NCBI GenBank assembly: GCA_016165875.1 | Contig: JABBOT010000004.1 | Location: 13,765,672-13,829,671, forward strand | Direction: 5' to 3' | Length of the DNA stretch: 64,000 nt | Source of the DNA: Acanthopleura granulata | Lineage: Eukaryota; Mollusca; Polyplacophora; Chitonida; Chitonidae | Shown: one piece after another, positions 1 to 11,654 of the stretch | Layout: every line of letters starts with the position of its first letter | Position numbering within the stretch: position 1 is the first letter of the stretch | Made by a program: the position numbers and the translations under genes | Notes under the pieces: model-generated | What the model saw: only the letters and a program-made list of their open reading frames with translations | Database searches by the model: none | What the model was told of the DNA's origin: nothing

Positions 1-1851
1 ACTATTTAAAGTATGACTCATAACATATCAATAGGTCTAGTCACTAACTTAACCTGTCGCCATACTTATAACCTGTCAAAGATATAATGTTACAATAAAA
101 ATACACAACCTATATATTAAAACATGTCTGCCTGAATTAGACTGCTCACATACAAAAACAGTATTTACATCATTAACATACATGTATATACAACATTCTA
201 GCAGATAAATGTCATGAACATGGAGCATCAATGTCAACTTGTATTTTTACTGGTTTGTGTGAATAAAAGAGCTTTGGTCTAAAATTCTCTTCACGCATAA
301 AAAACAATATGTATTCAACAGCATTACAACATTCCCATGCTTTCTTTTGACACATTTGGGCAACACATGTAGGGGATCACTCAATCAAAGACTAAGCACT
401 GTTTTAAATTCAGAGCTGATGTGTTCCAGTGACAGTTGAAAATCAGTCAGAACCTGATATGTTGCAATCCTCTCTAAATGTTTCATTGCGACATTATGGG
501 GCACAATATAAGTGATACAATATTGATTGGTTACTATAGTATTGGTACATACAACATTAGCTGTCACAACACCTGATAATGACCCCTAATGTCACAATTT
601 TACATCCTACCTTAGATCTCTGAGCTTGTTATTTTTACGGAAATGTTATACAAATAGTCTAATGAAAGCAAAATTATAAAAGATAGAAGGTGTTAAGATA
701 GAAGAGTTTGTTTTTAATACCATTATCAAGAGTATTCAAGTCATATTCATTCCAGTGATTACTTTTCCGGTGGAGTAAACAAAACTCTTTTGGCAATTAA
801 ACAAACTTTCAGAGCAAGAACAAGGTGAACACATTGTATTGGTCGAAGATAAGTGGGTTTCCAAGGAAAGCTAAATCTAAAATTAAGTTGCTCAGACTTT
901 TATCATTATCTGTTGTGTTTATAAGTTTTCTTTTTTTGTAGATAGCTTTAAGAAAAATTTTGGCATTATTATTACAATCCCTGGCAGGCCAAAAAAAAAG
1001 GAGCATTCACTTCTTACGTTTTACCAAAACATCACCTTGTCACTCTCAGCATATCAAACAGACTGAACAAATTAATCAGCCATTATCCATGAGTTTGGGA
1101 GAGGCAAAACCATCCCCCATCTAATGTCACACAAAGTATCATTAACATCAAAAGGCAAATGTCACAAGGCACCAATCTGTAACTTTAGGTGGGATCTCTG
1201 CAAGTAAAGGTCGTCCATAACTGCAACATCATGGTCTTCTTAAAAAACTTACATCATACATGCCCACTAATATTGGCACTGTGACAATACTGTAAATACA
1301 GAATCAAGGAAATCATGAATATGAAAAACTTTTGCACAGATCAAGCTGGTTTTCCAATTTAATTCCAGGTTACACAAAATCAACCCACATTAAAGACTTT
1401 ATGACTATCAGACAATAAAGTAACTATTGCATACAAACCAATGACACACGAGAATAAAAGAATTCAGTAAAGTTACTGAATGAAAAACTTAAACGTATGT
1501 ACATATCAGGTTATTTTTTCGAAATCAATATGTGGTTTCAAATGCTCAATGTATCCTTCATTTTTCTGACAGTGGGCAGTTTTATGGAAGGAACAATCCA
1601 AAGTGTTCTGGATAAACCAATGGTTTTGGCAAATTTTCGGTCATGCAAGCCATTTTATAGTGGCAGCCAAGTTATGGCCAACAAACTCCATTTGAAACCA
1701 TCTTGTTGGTGCTACAAAACAATGGGTCCTTGCAATTGCAAGACAAAAAAAATTAACCATGCCTTCATGGTTGGAATGTTTGGTTGCAGAAGCAAATAAA
1801 GTACCGTTCCAGGTTTTTCAATAAATCCTCAATTGTTCCAGGAAAACCCCA
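1..1851. other. CpG-poor gene-body-like sequence, no firm exon
   Basis: AT-rich DNA with very few CpG dinucleotides (about seven in the first 1,020 bases by eye), matching the rest of the block to 12.1 kb. It probably lies in an intron or the 3' part of the minus-strand gene whose first exons are at 12.8, 6.2 and 4.2 kb. A short minus-strand frame at 385-567 ends in a stop but has no convincing acceptor or poly(A) signal. A + strand frame at 1497-1799 is open but low in complexity and unsupported by splice signals. Confidence 0.5.
809..980 (-). CDS. weak candidate 3'-terminal exon
   Basis: Read on the minus strand, a long pyrimidine tract ending TTGGCCTGCCAG gives a good 3' splice site at 981. 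The following 172 nt stay open for 56 codons to a TGA. The peptide is Lys/Leu/Asn-rich (it includes AKIFLKAIYKKRK) and matches nothing I recognise. The incoming phase needs two bases from the upstream exon, whereas the 4124-4281 exon supplies one, so it cannot follow that exon directly. No AATAAA lies close downstream; the nearest candidate is an ATTAAA near 712. It may be chance. Confidence 0.2.
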
Positions 1852-1990
1852 CTATCTATTTGTCTGATTGGCGTTTAGCACCATACTCACAAATATTTCA
1901 CTTACATAACAGGTTTATAATGGGTGGATGCAAAGAGACGCCGGCAAGAGCTGGATCCACAACATCATTAGTTAAGGGCCTGATAGTCAA
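1852..1990 (-). repeat. degenerate SINE copy
   Basis: The + strand shows the family's tail and body in decayed form: TCTGATTGGCGTTTAGCACC, then ACTCACAAATATTTCACTTA. It is recognised by alignment by eye to the better copies at 3405, 8067 and 11655. The element is inserted in minus orientation, with the tail at low coordinates. The head is lost or unrecognisable. Confidence 0.5.
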
Positions 1991-3404
1991 GTGAACCACC
2001 ATTTTAACGACCTCAGTCAGTGCCTGTAACTAACTGTGCTGGTAAGGGTTCAACTAATGGATTCATGCTAGCATACATGTACCCGGCATATCTATAGAAA
2101 TCTTTCATGCCAGCTTTTGTGGCTGTATGCATAAGCTGTTCAAATCACTTTTAACACATTTGTTTATCAATACTGATGAACAGCAAAAAAGGTAACAAAA
2201 TCTTGTCGAGAGCAGCAACAGAGCACATGAGAGTGGATATATGTTCCTGCAGCTATAATAAACAACACAACTCAATAATTACACAATATGAGGTTAGACA
2301 TGACAAACATGTGTCATGTTATCAGTATCATGGCGGTCACACCACAGTATCCCTGTTGTTAGAAACACATTGCAATGGCGACAAACAACACAGTTGTAGC
2401 TCTTTCAGAACCCTGTTTTGGCGACAATAATACACTCATAGACATCATTGTCTAGTGTGTTTTGTCACAATGATGTGTCTTCAAATAGGCTTTCATCCTG
2501 GCTTGACATTTCATATGGAACTCGTCACACTAATATTATGAAAGGTTAAGGTGAGCTGTCGCAAGAGGACAGTATCAGGTGATGATCGAGTGTGATCCAA
2601 GTGGAGCCACAACAATGAAGCGTCATCCTTCTGGCAAACTCAGCAGGTACACGTATATACATGTGTGTGCGTGGGTGAGCAATGGGTTCATTAAAGCTAA
2701 TATTGAATGCACATGAAAGGTACTTGCACAAAAGTATAATTCATAATCTGCCAAATAAGTTGATTAATCAGAACAATCAACAAACTTTCTACACTCATAA
2801 CGGGGATTTCCCACAGGTTTTACAAATACATGTACATGAAGCCATATAAGGCTCGTGCTGAAATAACCAGGAAATAATTAACATTCCCCTGCAGCGAGGT
2901 AGACAAACATATATATCAGCCACTTGGAATTACTCTGCAGTGTATGTAATGAGAGACTTTGACGAGCTACACAAAAGCATCCAAATCGCAGAGAAACAAC
3001 ATTTTCTGTCGTGACACTGAAGAGTTTGTGTTCTACCTAAGAGCTTTCTGAGCACACATGCACCTAAAAGTGTGACGTTATACAAGAAAGAACAATGGAG
3101 CGCATGGCTTTGCACCCCTTTGTGGGAAGGAGTTTACGAGTTTCCCATTGTTTGCTCTTGAATGTCTGGACCTACATGAATATATATAGTTCCTGGCTCC
3201 CATCACCTGTCTAGGACTGTTTTGCCCACACGACCCAGTAACCATTGCCACTCCTCACTGGGCTAGGCTCCTGCAGGATTTTGTTTTGGATAGCCATAAA
3301 AGAGTAATGGAATCAGTCTCCAATCAAACACTACATGAATTAAAAACTGACAAAAAAGTTCCCACAAACTTTAGAAGTTTTCCAGTGTAAAGTGTGCACC
3401 GGTG
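1991..3404. other. no supported feature
   Basis: Unique-looking intronic or intergenic sequence. Both strands carry only short frames without splice support (for example 2176-2430 on + and 2930-3115 on -). CpG is low, as in the rest of the left block. Confidence 0.4.
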
Positions 3405-3600
3405 AATATTTATTTGCTTATTTGATTGGTGTTTCACGCCGTAATCAAAAATATTTCACTTATACCATAGAGGCCAGCATTATGATGGGAGGAAACCGAG
3501 CAAAGCTTGGGGGGTGAGGGGAGGGAGAGACCCACGATCAGTCACAGGTTTGGCCATGATACTACGTTGGAGTGCTTACCCTTTTAGCCAGAGAAGCCCC
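3405..3600 (-). repeat. tRNA-derived SINE, 3' two-thirds
   Basis: The + strand begins with a T-rich tail, then TTTGATTGGTGTTTCACGCC, then AATATTTCACTTATACCATA, the block CAGCATTATGATGGGAGGAA, and a G-rich segment. This order is shared with the copies at 8067/8835, 11655, 14587 and 40843. The element is in minus orientation. The tRNA-like head is too diverged to call here. It lies about 0.5 kb from the splice donor of the 4124-4281 exon. Confidence 0.7.
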
Positions 3601-4123
3601 CTATTGATTAATATGAAGAGCTAAAACCTAAATCCTACTCTACAGGAGCTATGTACAGTAAGACATAAATTGTGCAGGGAGTGCAAGAAAAGTTGTTTAC
3701 AATGACAACGAAAGATACAAAATATAACAATCACCTCTATTTAATGATATTCCCTAGTCAACAAACACAATACCTTTCCTATGTTGTCCAAAACTGAAAT
3801 CTGACATAATTTCAAATCTGTAGATTATACAATATATATATTTCACATTTACTGCACCAGAGTTACTACTATGTACCTAAGTTACATGTACTAGTGAAGC
3901 AGGTTATCAGATGATTATCTGGTCTTCTCATGTCTGATTAAACTACAATTACAGAAAAACAGTATTCAAAAGGTACATATACATGAATACATCAAATAAA
4001 TATGTTGTACCTGAATTAGAAGATCTTCTCATGCTTTCACACAAGGGCAGATCCCAATGTAGTCAAACAGTATTCCTCTACAAAGCATGATACACAAAGT
4101 TGTACCTAACAAATGATACTCAC

Positions 4124-4281
4124 CTGGAGAAACTCCCACATTGCCAGGTGAATCTGGTTTCTCAGGTGGAGTGCCAGGAGACAAGGTGTTTCGTGGAATG
4201 AGGGGTTTGACATGAGCAATGGGGGGTTTTTTGGGGACAGGTGGTCGAGGCCCAGAACGTGTTCCCGGTGTTCTATCGGCT
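4124..4281 (-). CDS. internal coding exon of a proline-rich protein
   Basis: On the minus strand the exon is bounded by acceptor CTTCTGTGTTTAG (ending 4282) and donor CAG|GTGAGT (exon end 4124). It is 158 nt: one base completing a codon, 52 sense codons, and one leftover G. The peptide is strongly biased to Pro, Ser, Arg and Lys. It contains PRPPVPKKPP, a plausible class-II SH3 ligand (PxxPxK), followed by PGTPPEKPDSPG. The incoming phase fits the 6220-6286 exon exactly. No stop occurs in the chosen frame. This is low-complexity, probably disordered sequence of the kind found in cytoskeletal adaptors and GEF/GAP proteins; the family cannot be named from this part. The rest of the gene should lie to the left or beyond the window. 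Confidence 0.75.
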
Positions 4282-4437
4282 CTAAACACAGAAGAGCAAA
4301 CAGAACTACCCATTACAAACTCAAGCGCTACAAAGTCTACAAAAACGTTGTAAGTTGCAATCAACATTATGTGTGATGTAATTTTGGTCATATCAGAACA
4401 AATGTGACTGTATCCAGTGACAACAATCCAATCTTGG

Positions 4438-4657
4438 CACTGTTATCGTTACAGTGCTGCCTTACACGAGCACTGATATTGTTATAGTGCTGCCTTACAC
4501 GAGCACTGATAATGTTACAACATTGTTACAACATCAGTGCCCCTTTAAAGCAGCACTGTAACAATGCCAGTGCCTGTGTAAGGCAGCACTGTAACAATAT
4601 CAGTGCCCCTGTAAGGCAGCACTGATATTGTTACAGTGCTGCCTTACAGGCATAGAA
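4438..4657. repeat. clustered inverted and direct 33-bp repeats
   Basis: A unit reading CACTGATATTGTTACAGTGC followed by TGCCTTACACGAG occurs twice and a half on the + strand (4438, 4470, 4503). It then occurs about twice inverted (roughly 4536-4620) and once more direct (about 4621-4657). Direct and inverted copies meet at a small palindrome near 4515-4530, so one strand can fold into long stems. The cluster sits in the intron between the 6220 and 4124 exons, about 160 nt upstream of the acceptor at 4282 in transcript sense. Confidence 0.85.
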
Positions 4658-4834
4658 AAAACTCTGTAAAGGCACATGAAACATAACTATTAAAATGCAC
4701 TGTGCTGATGTCTACCAGTACTTCACTGGTGTACTAGCCCTGGCCGTTAGCTTTGTGATCCTCAGACCTCTAAAGTTACAGTACAGGGTGATGTTCTAAT
4801 CCCTTAGATACATGTATTTATGTATAACGTACAT

Positions 4835-5080
4835 ATATTCATGGGATTGGTGTGTAATGCCATACTCAAAAATTTCTCGGGTTATACATAAATTTTGTAT
4901 GCCTATGGGACACCAGGTAAGGCTTGGCGGGAAACCATCACAAATCACTAAGTACACACAAATGACTTAAAGCAACAACTGAACCAGTCACATCTGGATT
5001 TGCACCTGTGATCTCAAGGGTAAATATAACTGCCAGCAGAAGTCATTATTGACCTCGGCCGACAAGGGCCTTTCATCATC
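4835..5080 (-). repeat. highly degenerate SINE copy
   Basis: GGGATTGGTGTGTAATGCCA followed by TACTCAAAAATTTCTCGGGT, and further on GGCTTGGCGGGAAACC, keep the order of the SINE family seen at 3405 and 11655. Divergence is large and the borders are approximate. Confidence 0.45.
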
Positions 5081-5203
5081 ACAGGCTCTTAACACAAGTT
5101 AGCAAATGGACAATCAGCACAAACATGTACACATATACGTATTCATATATTACATATCACAAGTCTTCATAGTCAAGGATGCAAAGTTTGCAAGAACATT
5201 GAG

Positions 5204-5670
5204 AATATTGCACAGAGAAGGATGAATACCATAAATATTGCTCGAGTGAGGGGTGGAAATGATAAACCACAAGGAGCATTCAATGAGCTATCATTTCCGC
5301 CTCTCATGAGAACAATATTTACGGTATTCACTCTTCAATGTGCAATATTATTATTTACACCATAACGGTATCAGGACTTTGTTTACTTTAAAAAGTTTTC
5401 GGCATTTTTTCCAGGTGAAGACTGTCCCAGACATGCCTTGAGTGTGGCATCTTGAACATTACCCGTTAGTTTGAGTTTGAATGAATTTGCATTATGATGT
5501 CATCATGCTGAGATCAGATTGGAACTTTATACAATAAAACGTTTTGTCATGACGTCTGGGTGTGAAATATCAAAAATGTGACATTTCACTGCAGTGAAAA
5601 TAACACTTTTATCGGTGAAGGAAATAATGGGATTTCACTTATGTACAATTAATAAACTGATATCTTTTTC
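5204..5670. mobile_element. palindrome-headed non-autonomous element, copy A
   Basis: Positions 5204-5349 form a long imperfect palindrome. The left arm reads AATATTGCACAGAGAAGG, then GAATACCATAAATATTG. The right arm is its inverted copy, ending ACGGTATTC and GTGCAATATT. A further ~320 bp of AT-rich body ends near AATAAACTGATATC. The same head and body, diverged, occur at 9081-9650. No ORF is present. A palindromic head on an asymmetric body suggests a MITE or a foldback element; superfamily unknown. It lies inside the intron between the 6220 and 4124 exons. Confidence 0.75.
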
Positions 5671-6219
5671 CCTCTTTACCATAGTTTAATTTTCCTACTT
5701 TTTGTAATTGGTTAATTCCCCTGTACGGCTCTGTACATATTGCCGCCAAAAGTGACCAGTCCATCTTACAGCTGATATTGCAGTTACATGTAATATATGT
5801 AAATTAACATGCACACAGGGAGCTGGCATATTAAATGGAGCACAGAAGCTGGAATGTGAGGATGTTCCTTCTACATAAAAAATGTATAAACCTTCCTTTA
5901 CATAGGGTCTTGGAACTATTTTTTTTTCCATGTAAACCTCTACTTTGATGAAATTCTTCAAAATTTTCATCAATATACATGTACATGTATTTTGGCATAC
6001 TGTACTCAATTAAAAAGACTAAGCTATCTTGTCTGTACAAGATATTGTATTTTCTGTGGATGTGAAGATTGCAAATATACACATGTACCTAATGTACTCT
6101 TTGCACCTAAGTTGTTGAATAAATTACATTCATATCGAAGAAATATGCACAGAGTTCACCTATACCTTTGTTAGGTAATCTTGTTTATGAAGCATTAAGA
6201 AGTTCCCTTTTTCACTTAC

Positions 6220-6286
6220 CTTGATGAGACAGGAGTCTTTGAGATGGACTGAGGTGAAGCCTGTGCTGTAGGACTGGGGCAATTCC
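6220..6286 (-). CDS. internal coding exon, Ser/Pro-rich
   Basis: A 67-nt minus-strand exon with acceptor TCTGTTTACAG and donor AAG|GTAAGTG, both close to consensus. Read with two incoming bases it gives 21 codons (NCPSPTAQASPQS, then ISKTPVSS) and leaves AG. Joined to the 4281 exon this makes an Arg codon and the frame continues open for 52 more codons. The two incoming bases also match the single G left by the start exon at 12846, forming Gly. A 67-nt exon open only in the frame demanded by both neighbours is good evidence of a real gene. Its role beyond a disordered N-terminal segment cannot be told. Confidence 0.75.
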
Positions 6287-8066
6287 CTGTAAACAGATTC
6301 CATGTCAAGGTAAACAGTCAGTCCTGTGATTCAACTAAATGTATAACATCACCTGTTGTCAAGAAAAACTGTCCCATGTGGGCCGATAAGGGTAAAATAT
6401 TATAAATAGATTATATCTATTTAATTTGTTGATTTACACCATAATATTTTGTCATTTAAAGTGCCAGAAGGTTTCGTGGTTGGAAGAAAATAGTCCACCG
6501 TAAAGTATCAATGACATCTGGCAAGCTAATGATGAACTTTCTCACATCTGACATATAAATAACCATACCACATAATTTTTTAAGCATTAATCAAAAATAA
6601 CTTATTTACATGAATACTACGAATGTCTGGTTAATGAGAGAAGGCCACTACACCTTGTCAGATAAAGAATAAACCCCCTTCACATAAAGTCTGCACTGAT
6701 GCCAGCAAAATCTGGATTTCAACATGCAGTTTCTTATCTCAAGGGATAGTTAACTGTCCAAAGGCTGTCTAAACAGCTCAGCTTTTCAGCTGTTTTGGAT
6801 AGGAATGAATAGTAACATTGTACCTGAACATGTACATGTATGTTTTCCCATATTTCATTTCTTGCCCTGACAAAGCTTTTTTTTTTTCAGTTTTTACCCT
6901 CACAAAGATTTCTTTCAGTTTACTATATTATAGTCAACAAATTATAAACTGGAATGAAACTTTGTCAGAACAAAAACTGAAAAGAAACTTAATCAAAGAT
7001 AAATTTTACTTTAAGCCGTAATTTGGTGTTAAAAGTAGACAACATGAGACATAAAATAAAACACATGTTTAAAGCATTTGTGGAAGGTTTCATAGTCCAC
7101 AATGTACAACAAAGGCCACATAATAGAAAAGGCACATATCACTGAACATTTATGGTCGCTACCGCCTCAGAAATTCCCTGTCAAAGGTCTGGATTGAAGC
7201 CACCTAAGCCAGGTAAAGACAAGGGTCTTACAGACTTGGCCATGACCTGCTCCAAGAGAGCACATTCCACAGGAAAATGCTTACACGTACATACGAGGCA
7301 CCAAGGTATCAGCTGGTAGCTGAACCTACACTTAGTCATTTATCAATCATTGCCCCAACACAAACATGCAAAGAAGAATAATAGTTCTTACATGACATGA
7401 TATAGGGAAATGGTAAAATATGCCAGAGGCAATCCTTCACAGCGTAACCATCCATGTTCATTGTCATAGCTAATATTAAGGCCATAAAACAGCATCATAA
7501 AATCTTCAGCTCCCCTGTTCTATCTTTACACATGGTCGCAAACACAAAAGACCAGTAACATGCTAAAAATTAAAGTAACATACACAATATGAGCACAAAG
7601 GTATGACATGACCAAGCATTGTCTGAGCTTTCCATTTACAGTGTGTAATGAGCACCATTTTTACTTGTTTAAATATTCCAAAATTTTGAAGTGTCTCTTG
7701 TACATGCATTCAAAAGAAATTTATCTTAGAAAGTTCAACCTATTTTCATGTATTGTACACTTAATTACTTCCTCTTGGAAAAAATGCTCCAGAAGGCATG
7801 TACATGTATCTAAAACTTCCTTCCTGCTCAAACATTTCCTCAATTAATATACAGTTTATACATTACATAATCCTTTGTAATATCCATCTGCCCTGAACAC
7901 AATGAACTTGATAATGTTGAAACATTTAATGCTCCTGTGTGATTACTGAGAAGTTTCACACCATTTTTCCACATCATGGATGTTATTTATCTGACAGATT
8001 AGAACCTAAATAGTTAAATATTCACTATACATGGCAGATGGACATTACTGACAAACATTCCCATAT
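6287..8066. other. first intron, 3' part; no further exon seen
   Basis: CpG-poor, AT-rich sequence with several ACATGTACATGTA-type palindromes (near 6830 and 7797). Frames at 6818-7021 and 7608-7847 on + are lysine/phenylalanine-rich and lack splice support. Nothing else was recognised. Confidence 0.45.
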
Positions 8067-8155
8067 AAGATATTTATTTATTTATTTGACACGTGTTTTA
8101 TGCCATACTTAAGAATATTTCACTTCTATGATGACAGACAGCATTATGATGGGAG
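8067..8155 (-). repeat. SINE, tail half (interrupted copy)
   Basis: TTTATTTATTTGACACGTG, then AAGAATATTTCACTTCTATG, then CAGCATTATGATGGGAG, which is the family tail and mid-body in minus orientation. The match stops abruptly at 8155, in the middle of the usual GATGGGAGGAAACC block, and resumes at 8835. The intervening 679 bp is a solo LTR. Confidence 0.8.
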
Positions 8156-8834
8156 TGTAGTAAGGCTGTAGTTAGGATGTTGTCGTTTCCCGCCCTTTTG
8201 CTAGATTGGTGTGTAACGTTTCACAACTTTAAGGATGTTGCATATGAGTGTGTTAATACTATCATGTACTTTAACATGGTCACAGTTATATTATAGCTTA
8301 GTAATTAGCCTGGAAGTTATGATAGATTTAAAATAGAATTAAATAAGACTGAGTTGCTTCTTAGGGATTAAATGGTGTGCAGTTAGAAAAGTAGATATAG
8401 TAGATTTTTCATATTTAGCATGCTTGTAGAATATACTTGGACAGTTTAGTAATGGTTAAGAGTTGTTAGATGTATGCATTTATAATCTATGTAAATGCAG
8501 TGTTTTTGATGTTATATAAACACAAATCCTAGTTAGCCTTGTGCTGATTGGAATGTCTGGGCAGCTGGGCAAATAATTGTGTTCTGTGAGGTCCTCACTT
8601 AGGCTACGAAAGCCCTGCCCTTGCGGTCAGTCTTGCAGTTAGAGTCTTGAAGGCAGAGTCATCAGGAGTTACAGAGTTATTGTATTATGTCTCCAGCCAG
8701 TACAGGATGCCAAGAATGCAAAAAGATGTCTCCACTTCTATGTTGTGTTTCTCTTCCATCGGTCCTACAAAGCTAGTCTCCCTGAAGCTTAGATAACTAG
8801 TAGTCAACAAACACCAACAACCAGCTTGGTTACA
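8156..8834 (+). mobile_element. solo LTR of an LTR retrotransposon
   Basis: The segment begins TGTAGTAAGG and ends GGTTACA, giving the TG...CA termini of LTRs. It interrupts a SINE at 8155/8835 and is flanked by a 4-bp duplication, GGAG (8152-8155) and GAAG (8835-8838), with one mismatch. A TATATAAA box at 8513-8520 lies in the middle, as expected for the U3/R promoter, so the LTR reads on the + strand. There is no primer-binding site, polypurine tract or gag-pol on either side, so recombination between two LTRs has probably left one behind. The retrotransposon class (Gypsy or BEL/Pao are plausible) cannot be fixed from the LTR alone. Confidence 0.75.
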
Positions 8835-8985
8835 GAAGGAAACTGGGCAGAGCCCAGGGAAATCCACAACCATCCGCTGGTTGCTAACAGATCTTCCCAC
8901 ATACGATGGGAGAGGAAGCCAGCATAAGCTGGGTTTGAACTCACAGCGACTGCCAATCCCCTTGGCCATGGAAAGCTATTTAACA
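8835..8985 (-). repeat. SINE, head-side half (interrupted copy)
   Basis: The family sequence resumes: GGAAACTGGGCAGAGCCCAG, then CCATCCGCTGGTTGC, CTTCCCACATACGATGGGAG and GGTTTGAACTCACAGCGA. The last block is the complement of a pol III B-box-like motif (GAGTTCAAACCC). Together with 8067-8155 it reconstitutes one near-complete SINE in minus orientation. Confidence 0.8.
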
Positions 8986-9080
8986 GGTCTGTATACATCA
9001 ACTAGGTTATAACGTTTCAAGCACACTGTTACTGAAAATTCAAACTACTGGTACCACTGCAATTTAATACATAGAGGATA

Positions 9081-9650
9081 TCGCACAGTGAAAGTTGAAT
9101 ACCATAAATATTGTTCGAGTGAGAGGTGAAAATGATAACCCATGAGACGTGAACCATTGAGTGGGTTATCATTTCCACATTTCATGAGAACAATATTTAT
9201 GGTATTCAACCATCACTGAGCAATATTCTCTTTATTATTTATACTTTAACAATGTCATGATTTTGTGTTCAACCATCACTGAGCAATATTCTCTTTATTA
9301 TTTATACTTTAACAATGTCATGATTTTGTGTATTTAAAGAAGTTTTAAGCAATGTTTTAGCTGCAGGCCTTCAAAGACCTGTCAGTAGCATGACGTTGTA
9401 CTGGTACACATAACGTCTAGTATGATGTGTTTTCTTTGTCAGAATATTGCTGTGAGCTTAGATTGGAACGTCATAAAAACAAAGTGTTTGATTTTTGCTG
9501 TCACGGCATCTGTATCATGGGTCAAGGTCACGAGCAGTGTAATAGCAAAATGTAATAACAAAACTGATATCTAACTAGTAAAGACATCATTTTTATCAGA
9601 GAAGGAAATGCTGGAATTTCACTGATGTATAAATAATAAATCCTATACAT
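9081..9650. mobile_element. palindrome-headed non-autonomous element, copy B
   Basis: This is the second copy of the element at 5204-5670. Its head spans about 9081-9235 with the same arms (GAATACCATAAATATTG against ATATTTATGGTATTC). The body carries matching blocks such as AGATTGGAACGTCATA and TTTATCAGAGAAGGAAATGC. It is longer than copy A because of an exact 63-bp internal duplication. No coding capacity. It also lies inside intron 1 of the minus-strand gene. Confidence 0.75.
9205..9330. repeat. exact 63-bp tandem duplication
   Basis: Bases 9205-9267 and 9268-9330 are identical, each starting TTCAACCATCACTGAG and ending ATGATTTTGTG. Copy A at 5204 has only one unit, so the duplication arose after the two elements separated. 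The lack of any mismatch suggests it is recent. Confidence 0.95.
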
Positions 9651-11654
9651 TGGAATAAGAAGATTGACATGCAATTTAAAATTGTACGAAATACAAGTCA
9701 TCATACATGTACTTGTAAGCATTTACAACGCCAAAAAAAAAAAAAAACATAGTGCAAAAAGAAATTTGAAGAATGAAGCTTTAATTTCATCACTTGTAAA
9801 CATTTAACTATTTGATAGTGGTAGGGGTTGCTTAAAGTGAAAGCAAACAACAAAAAGAAATAAGTAAGGCCACTGTAAAGACTACTCAAATGTAAGGCTA
9901 CATTACATGCTAAATCAGAAACTGTTCCCTGTGGGACACCTCTTGAAATTATTTGGATTATTACTACTATCATTATTATTATTTTAAGTCCACTCGTAAA
10001 ACTGCAATATCTCCCAAACTGCCGAAGGTATACAATCCAAACTTTGCAGTCTTGATAACGAACATATGAAGCAATTTTTAATGCTTGTTGGCCAGTAACA
10101 TGTTTTAGTGGCCATTTTGAATTTCCTTGTTGAGCTTAAAAAATCATCTTCTCAACAACAGGTAAAGCTGTTAAGATGAAATTCAGCTTCCCATGCACAT
10201 AGAGTTTCATATGCAAATTATGCTATAATTGACCTTGAAAGTTACGTAAAAATTATGTCACCTCTAAATACTGCTTAAATTGAATAAAAAACATGCCATC
10301 TGGTACTCTTTGATGTTAGGATTGCAAATCTGCAAGAAATATTTTTGTGCAATGTATAGTTTTTCATGTTTTTGCTACGAAACCAACAAAAATTTCTCAA
10401 AATACTCACATTTAAATAACACAGGAGAAGTAGATCAATGGCACAGTCTCTCCTTACCTGTCACAGAGCCCTTGTATCTGAGTGTAGTTTATTTTCCTTT
10501 CACTGGCTTTCACTATAGCCCCAGTGAACATAATACTAAACAGTTTCAGGTTCAAATCAAACTAAATCCTGCTAGTCCGTTTTCTCTCTCTCTTTTCATT
10601 TTTTCAAGTATCAGGAAATTATAGGCACCTTGCAATAGTCCAGTCTGAGATAAAATCCAGCTTATTTCTTATCATTTTTAGATCGAAATTTTTTCGCCAC
10701 AATTTTTACTTTTCACCTGACCTACATTGAATGCCATATTGCAATGAATAGAAAGCGCTGACATGTCATTTTCTCCAGAAGGGTTTATCTGATCGAGCTG
10801 CAGTTAAAAACGGAAACAGAATAAGTTTACTTTGTTTATGTGATTATTATATGTGATTTTTATGATTTATGTGCGTCTGCAAAAATCATTTTCATATCTT
10901 GAAAACTGTGGAAATGCACTGATTACTGAAGTTGTCACATGAGCAAAAGTTTTGGAATTTGAATATTTTAAATCCACTACCTCATGTAGTTTGACATCCT
11001 GGTCATGAATCTGATCTTATTTTTTTCCTGTGATGTATACTTTTGACTCTAAGTCTGAACAAGTGCAATTTTCCCCATATTTTGAGGTGACATGACAGAA
11101 AATCAATGAGTGCACATGGCCAGATAAGTTTTATACAAAGTGCAAAAATACAAATCCCCCATATTTAGATTGGAAACCGTCATAGCTGTAAAGCAGACGA
11201 TTGCTGAGTGCAGTTTACCATAAGAATGAAAATCCTCTTTGCTACAATGTATTTTTTATGTCATTTGTTATGGGCTATCAGCAAAAGATCAAAGTTGCAT
11301 TGAATCAAGGCTGGATTTTAGTAGTAGGCCCATTGTATATGATATCTTGCTGTTATGGGTTCAAATCCAGTCCGTCCTTTTGCAATCTTTTCAGTTTTTT
11401 CTCTTTTTTCTTACAATAAAGTTATCGTGGGACTACCAGAAATCATAAGTACGTAACAGCGTGGACCCTGGAAATGCTGTTGGATAATAGCTTTATTTTA
11501 TTATTGTTACTATTATTTGACTAGACTAATAATTTTTAGATTCTTAGAATTTTTAGTCTAAATTAAATACAGTAAAATGTAACAACAGTTATGGTTTAAT
11601 TGACCAGAGCTTCAGGCAACTAGAAATGATTTTGCAATGTCCACTTTTGTAGCC
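9651..11654. other. intron 1 interior; possible tRNA-like repeat fragments
   Basis: AT-rich and CpG-poor (about five CpG in 10021-10680). Two + strand spots resemble pol III B boxes: CAGGTTCAAATCAAAC near 10547 and GGGTTCAAATCCAGTCC near 11358, each followed by a pyrimidine-rich run. They may be remnants of a second SINE type, but no A box was found. Frames at 10280-10624 and 11201-11448 run through these and are not considered genes. Confidence 0.35.
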
